Positions 53,001-62,293 of a DNA stretch of 62,293 bases are shown here, piece after piece. The stretch spans positions 1-62,293 of the forward strand of contig WELA01009392.1 of assembly GCA_009602735.1 (NCBI GenBank), read 5' to 3'. The notes beneath the pieces were generated by a model that was not told the DNA's origin, searched no databases, and was given only the letters and a program-made list of their open reading frames with translations. This DNA is from Mesotaenium endlicherianum (taxonomy: Eukaryota > Streptophyta > Zygnematophyceae > Zygnematales > Mesotaeniaceae). The translations under genes were made by a program, and so were the position numbers. Numbering within the stretch: position 1 is the first letter of the stretch; every line of letters begins with the position of its first letter.

Positions 53001-55998
53001 GGACACCTCACGCGCTGACTTCGAGGCTGAGCTCATCGTGGCATCCATGATCGAGTCTCAGCTGCGGCCCTCAGAGAGCTCAGGAGGCCAGCCCACTGCA
53101 GGTAAGTGTCTACTCCAGGTGTCCAGCCTCCAGCCAATTGCACTCAGCCCTGGACTCAGCCCTGGACCATCTGCCCCCACCCATACCGCACTTTGTCCAA
53201 TTTGGAGCCTCTCCTGTCCTAGTCTGCAGTCTCTCTGGCAGTCTGTCAGGCAGTCTGTTCTGCAGTCTGCTCTGCAGTCTCTCCCTGCAGGCCCGCAGTC
53301 TCTCGCGCAGGGCTCTCCCTGCTTCCAAGACAAGCCATGGACATTGTTCCGTCCGACGAGGTCTAGTGCCTTTATTTCTGCCGAGGCAATTTCTGCCAAG
53401 GCCTTGCTCGAAAAGTTTGACGTGCCTTGCTCGGGCTGTATATGACTTATAAGCAAGCGTTGGCTAACATGTGAGAGTTGCTTCGGAGTTCTCAGCGGAC
53501 TCCAGCATATTCCAGTTCACTCCAGCATGTTGAGGTGGTTGCATGAGTAGGCACTCCCGCAGAGAGGCCCAGGTACACATTTCCTGGTGTGATGAATGAC
53601 AATCAAGGACGACTTCCTCTCGATAAAAATCTCTCCCCTTCCTCTCCTCAATCCACCCCTCCCCCCGCCCCCCCCTCAACTTCCCCTCGAGAGGAAGGTG
53701 TAAATTCTGGAACACGTCTTTGGGCAACGCATTGCTTTTCGACACAGTAATGCGGTTGTCGCTACCCTGGTTCATGCCTGCCAGCTCAAACTTGCTGATG
53801 CGGGAAGAGCCACTGGAGCCAGTCCCCTTCATTTGCTACGCAGGCACCGAGAAGACTTCCCGAGCTTCAGAACTCTACCCCTCGTGCTATCCACCTGTCC
53901 ACCTGCACTTCCATATAATTCTGCCCCCTTTTTTTCCGCCTCCAGCACCAGAACCAATCTGACAGAGAGTCTCAACCTGAACCTGGGGCTGCAAGCGCTC
54001 AAGCTGGCCACTTACCTGCAAACTTGCCGGGCGTGGGTGCTATTCACACAGGGACTGCAACGACGCCACGCAGAGCCGCTGGCTCAGGTCCCAGTCAGCA
54101 CACGGGAGGCATCCCTGGGTCTCAGGGGCCACGTGCGATTCCTGCAGCGACAGGTGGCGGGTCAGAAGCGCATGCGAGAGGCGATGCTACTGTGCAAGAC
54201 TCAGACCGCACCAACATCTGGTCAGAGCTTTCAGGTGTGTACGTATACGCAAGTTGCTTTCGTGATGCTGGTTACCCTTAGTCTTGAGTAAGGGCCAGAG
54301 CTATGTGACCTGTCTAGTTTTGTCTATGCACTCTTAGGGCTGTGACTTCACTATCATGACAAGCAGGCATAGTGGGTGTACTTGGCAGAAGGCACTTATC
54401 ATTTGTGATGTGATTGTGCTGAGGATGGATCCCTTGCTGTGGCCCTGAATGGATATTTCCCAATAACAGCCAAGTCATGTCGATGGCACTCGATGAGGCT
54501 GCTGCTGCTGGTGCTGATGCTGGTGCTGCTGCTGGCGCTGGTGCGAATAGAGCAAGAAGGCTGCTACTCATGGCCGCCGTTGGTTTCCTCTCCCAAGCAT
54601 GTAACATGGTCTGTACGATTGCCGGCTGCCCAGCTGGCTGGCTGACTGGCTTGTTGACTTGCTGTCTCAGGAAGTGGGACTCGCTCGCACCAGGCGCGGG
54701 CGCAGAGCAGTGCAGGACACCTGGCAATGCAGGAGAGCGCCGACGCCAGCGAGGAGCTGCCCCTCCGGGCGGCCACTCTGCGCACGGCGTACACGCACGC
54801 AGACGTTGAGCCGTCGAATGAAGACCATCGGACCGCCACTCCAATTCCAAGCCGCCACTATCAGCCTCCCCTTCCGGAATCAGAGGAGCCCCAGGAGCTG
54901 CCGCCGGATCAAGAGTATCATCGGCCGCTGTCGCTCGAGGAGCAGCAGGAGCAGCAGGAGCCGGAGCAATTCGAGGAGTCGCCGGAAGAGCCCAGTCCTC
55001 GACAGGACCAAGAGCGGGCCGCCAAGTTTGTTCCGCGCAGGTATTGCCGAAAGTGTCATCGCGCCTCCTCCTCCTGTATCTCTCCCCCCTCCCTCCTCCT
55101 GTATCTCCCCCCTCCCCCTCTTCCCCCTCCTCCGTGCAGCTGAACCTTTTCCTGAAGTCTCCATGTCTTGAACCTCTTTTGGGTATTGTGTGAATGGAGC
55201 CACGCTGCCAGAACGTGTCAAAGGAATGCATGTCTCAGCAGAAGTCAAGGCACGCCTCTCACATTCGATACTATTCCGGAGAGGCACATTTTCACATACA
55301 CTTCAGAGATCGTTCGCCAGCTGGTCGCCACCAAAGGATTACATGCGAGTCGGGTCGGAAGTGCCACCCTCGAAGCTTTCAATGCTCGATCTAGGAAGAC
55401 GTGCCACCTTAGCTTTGAGTAGAAGTTGAATATACTTTGCGTAGCAGCTGCATCAGGTCGGACTAAGAAAGTGCTAGCGTAAACATCATCAATCAACAAG
55501 TTGCACGTGTTGTCAGCAGGAGGCCAAAGCGAGCGGGACCAAGGCCGCGCCAAGCAGAGCCCATGGATGCAGAGGCAGCTCAGCTACCCAGGGATAACGC
55601 TGAGAACTTTCTGGATGAGCTTCTGGGGCGGCCTAAAGAGCACAGCAACAACAAGGATAGCTACCAGCCAGCAGGTACGAAAAAGTGGCGACGCCTCCGA
55701 TATGGTCACTACTTCATTCTCATGCCACTGTTTCTAAAATCCACTAGAATTGATTTACAAAAAGCTTGGAAGGAGTTTATGTGATTCTGGTTCCTTCAAG
55801 CCATGTCTTGGTTGCTTATGGTGAAACAGGCTTGCTAAGGTGGCCTACTCTATCCATTTGTGTCTTTCATGTGCAGAAGGACGGTGGAATCACGCCCCAA
55901 CTAACGTGCTCCCCCCACCCTCCGAGCACAACAACGCTTGGATGATTCACAGTCCAGTTGACAGTGAGGAGGAGTGGCAGTCTCTCAAGGTACTCTAA
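50067..55998 (+). CDS. RAD9: RAD9, checkpoint clamp subunit of the 9-1-1 complex (11 exons)
   Basis: Ring-shaped DNA-damage clamp with RAD1 and HUS1, acting in the nucleus. Exons: 50067-50177, 50403-50522, 51067-51175, 51556-51810, 52177-52295, 52535-52599, 52968-53101, about 53968-54234, 54671-55040, 55520-55674 and 55877-55998 (TAA). All junctions are GT-AG and phases agree, except that the start of exon 8 is uncertain (53946 is a better acceptor but out of phase). Recognised parts: MECVLGGNQIRVIARAVQCL, LLLRALNLSKTAF, FFDQYQ, LVVKPRDLARLLGNFQ, QLWLDPSEELQSYHHVG, DVTFSIKELK, CEGSEADIRMYFDKAG and PVLFVPRLGGED. About 600 residues in all; the hydrophilic tail (about 280 residues, E/Q/P-rich, with basic RRRPKR and acidic DSEEEWQSL end) is long for the family and would hold phosphorylation and nuclear-import signals. 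Confidence 0.88.
53220..53325 (+). repeat. CAGTCT-type repeat in RAD9 intron 7
   Basis: TCTGCAGTCT/CTGGCAGTCTGTC units are repeated about nine times, each a pyrimidine run plus CAG, so each is acceptor-like. The real acceptor lies 600-700 bases further on. The rest of the intron has no supported gene. Confidence 0.7.
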
Positions 55999-56715
55999 GC
56001 ACTAGTAGATGTGACAAAGTCTTAGGCCTACTAAATTGTTTTCCCATGTGTTTGTTCATGGCATAAGTTTACACATATAAAAAGACCAGAGACCCCAAAG
56101 ATGAACATACCTTTTATCTTTGGAAAAAAAAAGGAAGACCGGATAAGAAATGTTTCTTGATGTTGTTTAAAACTCTTTTAAAATTTGTGAGCTCTGGGTT
56201 GTGCAAGATGTGCAAGAATGGAGTAACTTGGAAAGAGAGTTTTTCTTGGGCATTACTGATTACTTAGCTATGAAATTCTTCTCCTTAAAAAAGTTTCAAT
56301 CGGAGTATGCTGCAATCATACCATCTCTTGGACAACTGGAGCATCCCCAACCTAGACTTGGGCGGATTTGGACGCGTTTATAAATCGCCTGATGGGAAAA
56401 CTGATTAGTCGCTAAAAAAATGCCATCTGAAAGACAGTCGCTAAGCTCCACTTCATCCATTGTTACCAGATCGGGAAACCAGTACCGAACAGTGACACTT
56501 CACGGATATAGGAATATATCTTTAGAAACTATATTGAAGACCACTTAGGATGGAGTACTCACACCAATCAACGGTTTATATTGAAGCTGCCCGTGTTGCC
56601 CTCGATACATTTCAAAAGTCTCCCGAGTCCCCTATGCTACCCTTCCACTGCTTTCCGCTCTGTCATGTTCATGTCGCGGCTCGCTCGTGCGAAAGGTTGA
56701 AGTATGAGCAGGTTC
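55999..56715 (+). other. RAD9 3' region / spacer before eL41
   Basis: AT-rich 56000-56560 with no gene. RAD9 3' UTR presumably ends here. Confidence 0.45.
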
Positions 56716-56723
56716 TAGGGTTT
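56716..56723 (+). promoter_or_regulatory. Telo-box upstream of eL41
   Basis: CTAGGGTTT (reverse complement AAACCCTAG) lies 112-119 bp upstream of the eL41 ATG and is followed by pyrimidine-rich CTCTGCCCTTGCG. Telo-boxes of this form are typical of plant ribosomal-protein gene promoters, where they lie close to the transcription start. Single occurrence; functional role inferred. Confidence 0.55.
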
Positions 56724-56834
56724 CTGCTCTGCCCTTGCGTACAAGACGAAAATCACACCTCATAAGGACCTGCCGCCGAGAAGTAAGTCCTTTCACCTTT
56801 TGCATCTCGGAATATCTCAAGAACAGCTTTCAAC

Positions 56835-57189
56835 ATGAGGGCCAAGGTAATTCATCTGCAGTACCTTACTATGTCAATGGATGGCCTTCATATTTTATTT
56901 ATATTCCGAGGCCTCTGTCAGAAGCCGTTCTATTACTTTTCTCCGGGCGTACGTAGAAAGAAAATGCGTGCTGGTTGGACCTAGTTGCGCCTTTCGTTGG
57001 GTTTTCTTCCTCAATTTTCCGCATTACTGCACTTTGCCTGCATGTATGTTGCAAGGAAGTATATGTGTTACTTGTGGCTCACGAATAAGTAGTTGCTCAT
57101 TGTGGTGGTTTTGGCATCTGCAGTGGAAGAAGAAGCGTATGCGCAGATTGAAGCGCAAGCGCAGGAAGATGCGTCAGCGATCTAAGTAG
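56835..57189 (+). CDS. RPL41: Ribosomal protein eL41 (25 residues, two exons)
   Basis: Tiny, extremely basic protein of the large subunit located at the subunit interface. Exon 1 is ATGAGGGCCAAG (56835-56846) followed by GTAATT; exon 2 (57124-57189) follows TTGGCATCTGCAG and ends TAG. Joined, the product is 25 residues: MRAK followed by WKKKRMRRLKRKRRKM and RQRSK, the near-invariant eukaryotic eL41 sequence. An intron after codon 4 splits it. It lies directly downstream of RAD9 on the same strand. The match is unmistakable because the family barely varies. Confidence 0.95.
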
Positions 57190-59849
57190 GCCCCCTGAGG
57201 TTGGAAAGCTCGGGGGGTATGAAGGTGTGTAGCTGCGAGGATGCTCTGGAGTTGCAGAGGTGCCTGCAGAACAATAATCCGGACCTTTGGCATATTGGGG
57301 CTGTTAGGGAAGGGTGTAGCTTGAGCACACGTTCGCAGCAGATTTGTATGACCAGTCAGGGATTATGACGAGCTGTGGATGGATGTCTAGCAAAAATATG
57401 ACCTGATTTGGTCGGATATCAGAGCTAGTTGGATAGTGGCACTCTTGTATTGGAGGTGCCAATATCGACATCAAGTGTACAAAGTGGTACTTTATGATGT
57501 GTACGGCTTTACCTCAGGCTTTGCTTCAGTTTCAACCTCATGACTTGCCAGGTTTAAATGCAATATCTCATATTGTCAGGTGCCTGAATTTGAGAATTTG
57601 GGTGGGGTGTGATTTCTGTTGGAGGTGCAAAACATGTATACAGTATCTTTTGACTGTGAGCTGCTCTGCTTAGATGAGCATGCCAGTGAGATTTGTCTTA
57701 TATATTTTATGTAGGATCTCCTACTGCAACCTTAGAGCAACTTTCCCAGGTTCTGGTGTTGTAAGATTTTCTATGCCTGTCTGTTGCTTAATGGTCTGCA
57801 TTTCCTGCAAGATGATTTCTTGGCTGAGTTTGAGCAATGCAGGAATACACTCTGTGTCCTGGGTACTTCGGTTTTCGTCCTTTGTCTTACCCTTGGTATT
57901 GGCTGGTGATTATGGGGCCCGTTCTCATTACCAGTAGTCACCTCTTTATCAGCAAGGTCAGTTGACATATTGTTAGGCTTAAGGCATGGTGTGGGATGTT
58001 CATGACTGGAACTTCCAGCGAGTATTAGTCTGTGTGAAGAACCCTAAGAGTTGTCGTCTGCAATCATGTCATGAGTGTATGTTTTATATTCTCGTCATTT
58101 GTTCTTCACTCCCTTTACTTTACGTCTTACGTGTCCTGTCACGGTGGCTACATCAGGTACTTGAGTGCCTAATGCATATTTTCTTGCCACTGAAGTGAGA
58201 TGCACTCCGCTTTCTGAGCACCAAAGTCTGAAGCTGTCATTGTGTTCCATTCCTCATGTGAAATTTCTTGGCCATAGGGATGCAAAATTGATAGGAAGTT
58301 TGCCATGGCAGTTGCTGGTCACCCTTCTATTGCTGGCAACTCTTAAAAGTCGTGAAGATTGCAAAGTGGGACTGAGCCTGCTGGATGAAAGCTAAATGAA
58401 GTGTTTGCCTTGAGTTTAGCATAACAGGGGTATAAGATGCCTTCTTGCAACAGTATCTTATAATTTGTTTCAACTGGAGCTTGGTAGCCGTTTTTGCTAG
58501 GTGAGCATAGTTGCCCAATGTCATATAGCAACAAACGACCAACAAACATTGCACACACCAATATCAGCAAGCCAGTAGTGTGCGCGGCCTTCCTGCCAAG
58601 GAATTACATGTACAAAGTGCAAAATTCTAGGGCTAAAGCTCACAAGGAGTTTTGTGGTTGTTCATTCATAGCTGGTACATTCTATATGCTATGCAATCAT
58701 GATGACTTATTGGTAAAAATAGCAGGCTGAATCATTGATAATGTCCATAACATCTGCTTTGGTAAGCCCACCAAGCAAAAGCTATTTTTACAAGAACCTC
58801 TTTTTCACTCTATCAAGTTCCTCATGTTATCATGACAAATTTAGCAGGTCAAGAGGTGCGTGACAACTTTCACAACAAGCAGAGCTGGAAGAACAAGTAG
58901 TACTGCAATGTAAGATCTAAAAGCATCATTTGGATGAGACACAGCACAAACTATATGAAGGTTTTAAGGTGATTAGGTTTTCAAGGAGCACTTGGCAACC
59001 GTCTGAAATACGTTGCTGCAACTGACAGGCTCCGCAGCAATCATCTATCATATGAGGACTCGTACCGTGAACAATAATTGGGGGCAAAGCCATCAGGGTT
59101 CAAAATGAATGTTCTAGGAGCAGGCTGGCAGCACAGGGGAGGGTATGCCACACCATTATGACTGACATATGAAGAGGTCAGGGGCTCATTAATGACAATT
59201 TGCGATGTCTATGCCCGCTGAACAAAGGGGTAGCCCTAAAGATTCAGCTCATAAGCCCCCCGGCATAAAACATTGAAACCACCCATTTTATGGCTCCCTT
59301 GCATTTGAGCTTTTTTTGGCTGCACATGAATAGTAGAGTGGAGATGTGCAGAGATGCAACTATATAAGCAACTAACAAGTGCTGCATGGCTAGTAAAAGG
59401 TGCAAGTCTCCCACCATCGATCTGATCAAATCACTTTTTAAGTTTAGGTGAGTGATGGGTACATGCGTCACTGCTTAGCTATTCTGAAGCTTAAGTCCAA
59501 AAGGTCACATGCACCGACCGTTCCTATAGCAAGTTCTTGTGTAGGTCATGGCCACTGCAACCTTCATCATTATCCTTCTTGTCCATCGTGAGCACTGAGA
59601 CTACAGAGCTGAACAGCAGAGATATGGTTGACGCGGATGTCTAGGATAGAACTGGAACAGCATACTGCCACATAAACTTCAGGCCACATTGATAAAATGC
59701 ATTAAAGCTCTTTTGCTGCCACTCCACCTCTGGTATGGGGTTGGTATGATGTCAACAGTTGTCACTGTCGAAAGGCATATGCAGGAGTAATTGCACACGC
59801 AGGATATGTATTCCTCCCAACTTACAGGGTTGGTCATGTGACTGCAGGG
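57190..59849. other. Intergenic
   Basis: 2.7 kb, moderately AT-rich, with no supportable gene. The first few hundred bases are likely the eL41 3' UTR. Confidence 0.5.
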
Positions 59850-60536
59850 TCACTTCTTTTTGAGGTTGCTAGCCAGTTTCATAGCTAGCATACACTTGTC
59901 CTTGGCTTGCTGTAACCTCTCCAGCAAAGTTGAGAGCTTCTTTGATGCACCAACTAGCTGCATGTCCATAGAAAGCAATTGCAAGGCCCTGAGCAGCTCA
60001 AAGACAATCTGTTCATCTACGCTTTCATCTGAGCTTAAGCTATTGGCTAATTCCGTTGCCTTCCCTATGACTACTTTTCCAGCAGCAGCAGTGCTCTGTC
60101 CATCCCCAAAGGGTCGGTCCAGCAAGTTTCCGAATACATACAGTAGGTCAACGATTTTAGCAGGTACATTCTCATCAACAATAAACCTCTCACCCTGCTT
60201 TTGAGAGACAGGCTGCTGACTTTCACTATATTCAATCTCTGCATCTCCATTACTCGCTGCCCCTTCCGAGACTGATACCAGCTCACCCTCCTGAGAGGCA
60301 TTGGTACGGACCTGCCTTCCAGATCTCCTGCTCGTGTCACACGACCTATGATAACGAATTTTGGGCTTATCTACGTCTGATGATCTTAGCACTGGGCATG
60401 TCATCCGGACGGTCTTCGGTTGACACGTCGCTCCATTATGCCTGTCAGCTGCTCTACTGCTTCCAGAAAAATGTCTTAAGTCCGATAAGGAGCTCAAGTT
60501 CAAGCTCTTTGCCGAAAGGCTCAAACAAAATGACAT
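59850..60536 (-). CDS. Probable plastid-targeted protein of unknown function
   Basis: Intact 228-residue single-exon ORF from ATG 60536. The N-terminal about 80 residues are rich in Ser/Arg/Ala and poor in acidic residues (MSFCLSLSAKSLNLSSLSD, TCPVLRSSDVDKPKIRYHR), as in chloroplast transit peptides. After an acidic linker, residues about 115-228 form a helical domain: GERFIVDENVPAKIVDLLYV, FGNLLDRPFGDGQ, AGKVVIGKATELANSL, FELLRALQLLSMDMQLV, KKLSTLLERLQQAKDKCMLA. I do not recognise the family. Codon use and even composition support a real gene. It is divergent from 61471-61962. Confidence 0.75.
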   Translation of the reverse strand: MSFCLSLSAKSLNLSSLSDLRHFSGSSRAADRHNGATCQPKTVRMTCPVLRSSDVDKPKIRYHRSCDTSRRSGRQVRTNASQEGELVSVSEGAASNGDAEIEYSESQQPVSQKQGERFIVDENVPAKIVDLLYVFGNLLDRPFGDGQSTAAAGKVVIGKATELANSLSSDESVDEQIVFELLRALQLLSMDMQLVGASKKLSTLLERLQQAKDKCMLAMKLASNLKKK

Positions 60537-61470
60537 CTTGCCTTGTCTTCGGGATATGAGACTCTACTCTCAAAAATAGTAGTACGTAAGAAAGAAGGAG
60601 CAAATTATTGCCCTCAAATATTCTGAACAACTAATCTGATCGTGAGATAGAACGAAGTAGACAGGAGCCTGAAGAAAAAGCAGTGAGCGTGAGAGCAAAA
60701 AGCCTGCAGTAACTTCTTATGTCCACGAGACGTATCACTGCAGGTACACTGATGTACACTCCCAAGATTTCAATATATTCGAACCAATTCGAACAGACTC
60801 ATAACTAGATTAAATCTTAACACTTATTCCAGGCGGCACCCTTTTGGGGCAGGTTGCACGGTGCAATACGGTACGTACAATGAAACCTGACAGTATGAGG
60901 TCACCGATGTCATCAAACCCCGCAGCATTTGCCCTACCCTTTGCCATATCAGCCGATGGCACATCGATTCCAGTTCTGTCCCAGTTCTGTCCAGTTCTAT
61001 GCCACATCAAACCACAACAACGTGGTCTTGTCCGCGTCATCGGTCTGCGTCAGATGGCGTAGAAGCTGCATTAGCCTGCTTCGGCCCACTTCGGCCAGCT
61101 TCGGCCTGCTTTGGCCCAGCTTCGGCCTGTTGACTTCGAGGTCCTCAAGTAGGGAACTTGTCGGCGACCATAGGCAACATAGGCGTCGGTAGGAGACGAC
61201 GCTTGTGCTTGCTTGTGCTAGCTTGAACTGGCTTGAACCAGCTTGGAGCAAGCTTGAGCGCTTTGAGCCCGAGCGCTTTTCAGTAGAGCAAACTGTACGC
61301 TGCTGTACGCTCGCTGACGCTCCCTGCCTTCCCCGGACTCCTGAATGCTCCTGGGCACTCCTGAGCAAATACCTGCTTTTGGTCTATTCCGAAAGGATGA
61401 AGACTTGGTCTGAATCAGTCTGAATATAGTAGAAAACCGTGACAAGGAACAGGAACGGAAGTATTCATCT
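60537..61470. other. Spacer with short tandem motifs
   Basis: It contains CTTCGGCC(C/A)A/GCTTCGGCCTG units (61078-61130) and GCTTG(T/A)(G/A)CT-type units (61200-61258). No gene is supported. It should hold the promoters of the two divergent flanking ORFs. Confidence 0.55.
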
Positions 61471-61962
61471 ATGTCTGCACATGTTCCATGTAGTCTTCTT
61501 AAGAGCAGCTTCCTCCCACGGAAGTTGCAAAAAACAGGCCGCGTTGCTCTACAGCACTTCCTTGCTCGTGTAGAAGGAACATACTGTGTATCGGAGGCGA
61601 GTAGCAGCCCCCTACAAGAAAGGCAGTGTAGAAGTAAATGCTCCTCCGATGTTCTCTACGACACGCTATTAGGCTCGCCGAGCCCTTCGCCAGTGACGAC
61701 ACACAGTGTGCTGGCAACGGACGCTGGTGAAGGGCTTCGAAATATTGCACGCCCTAGTAGCGTTTTGCGACAGTTGCACTCTGGAAGCCGCAGTCGTTGT
61801 ATGGAGTTTCTCGTGGGAAGGTCAGTGCATGGCGTATTTGGAGCTTCCCTGGAGCATACCCGCCACCTGTCGGTCAACGACCGGTGGTCTGCTGAGCAAA
61901 CCCCCCCCAAGTACGAAATCACAAGGCAGGCCGCTGCTTCCCTATACAACAAGGAACCGTAG
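61471..61962 (+). CDS. Hypothetical small protein
   Basis: 163-residue ORF from ATG 61471 to TAG. The N-terminus is basic with few acids (MSAHVPCSLLKSSFLPRKLQ), compatible with an organelle presequence. The C-terminus reads RHLSVNDRWSAEQTPPKYEI. I do not recognise it. No intron evidence. It could be part of a larger spliced gene or chance; support is only moderate. Confidence 0.4.
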   Translation: MSAHVPCSLLKSSFLPRKLQKTGRVALQHFLARVEGTYCVSEASSSPLQERQCRSKCSSDVLYDTLLGSPSPSPVTTHSVLATDAGEGLRNIARPSSVLRQLHSGSRSRCMEFLVGRSVHGVFGASLEHTRHLSVNDRWSAEQTPPKYEITRQAAASLYNKEP

Positions 61963-62293
61963 GACGTCGAGCCGCCCAAGGGTGTCGTACAGTTGCTAGT
62001 CTAAGTAGATATCTGAATCATAATAATAATACAATGTATAACATCTCGGGATGCATTCAACGAAAGTGCCAAGCCGTACCAGACACTGTGTTGTGATTTT
62101 TTTGTGAAGAGGGAACGGCTCCCACTGGCCATGAGCCCCTTTTTACACGAAGCTTGTCGTAAGCCTGTGCTCACACAACAGGCAGGGATATTTGTATGTA
62201 ACGACATGACACCTGTCGTTTCGAAAGCACTGGTTGGCTGTAGCTATGACAGCCCTGCAGTACCCCTCCCCCCCCTTCCTTCCCTCCCCCCCC
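61963..62293. other. Window end, non-coding
   Basis: Possible 3' UTR, then C-rich low complexity from about 62260. Confidence 0.5.

Noticed and set aside
53464-53832. 122-residue minus-strand ORF inside RAD9 intron 7
   Set aside because: Protein-like composition but no known motif and no transcription context; could be a small nested gene, not supportable.
54314-55231. 305-residue minus-strand ORF
   Set aside because: Shadow of RAD9 exon 9 and flanks; the + frame joins in phase with the neighbouring exons.

Overview
The window is nuclear DNA from a eukaryote of the green plant lineage, most likely a green alga. A streptophyte (charophyte) alga fits best, but this is inference. The grounds are spliced genes with GT-AG introns, an LSD1-type demethylase with a plant-like C-terminal segment, a plant-type BTB/POZ protein, a telo-box upstream of a ribosomal protein gene, and LTR retroelements primed by initiator tRNA-Met. 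There is one assembly gap (47377-48114). I saw no rRNA, tRNA or CRISPR.

Layout. 1-4963: 3' part of an LSD1-like histone lysine demethylase gene on +. 6109-7275: decayed or partial BTB-protein paralogue on -. 12053-13408: intact BTB-protein gene on +. 15291-15942: four 163-bp tandem repeats. 17015-40557: a nest of retrotransposons. 41616-42585: a miniature LTR element (TRIM) interrupted by a copy of the nest's outer LTR. 45190-49432: PrmC/HemK-type glutamine methyltransferase on -. 50067-55998: RAD9 (9-1-1 clamp) in 11 exons on +, divergent from PrmC. 56835-57189: the 25-residue ribosomal protein eL41 in two exons. 59850-60536 (-): probable plastid protein of unknown function. 61471-61962 (+): small unknown ORF.

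The nest. The outer element A (17015-40557, minus strand, imperfect 5-bp target duplication) keeps its LTRs, gag, protease, half of RT, and an integrase tail with chromodomain. Its middle is replaced by element B, a GC-rich Ty3/gypsy-like element whose polyprotein carries a cytosine-5 DNA methyltransferase between protease and RT and a PHD finger after integrase. Element C (21969-30754, 8.8 kb, perfect CCTTG target duplication) sits inside B's integrase. It is a nearly intact chromovirus with gag, a -1 frameshift site, pol and a 558-residue extra ORF downstream of pol. A solo LTR (17552-18426, TSD TCAAG) sits in A's 3' region.

Most interesting signals: (1) element B, which encodes both a putative writer (DNA methyltransferase) and a putative reader (PHD) of chromatin; (2) the extra ORF of element C, flanked by two copies of the polypurine tract; (3) a recurring oddity in two unrelated host genes, LSD1 and PrmC, where introns contain tandem degenerate copies of their own splice junctions together with the adjoining exon codons.
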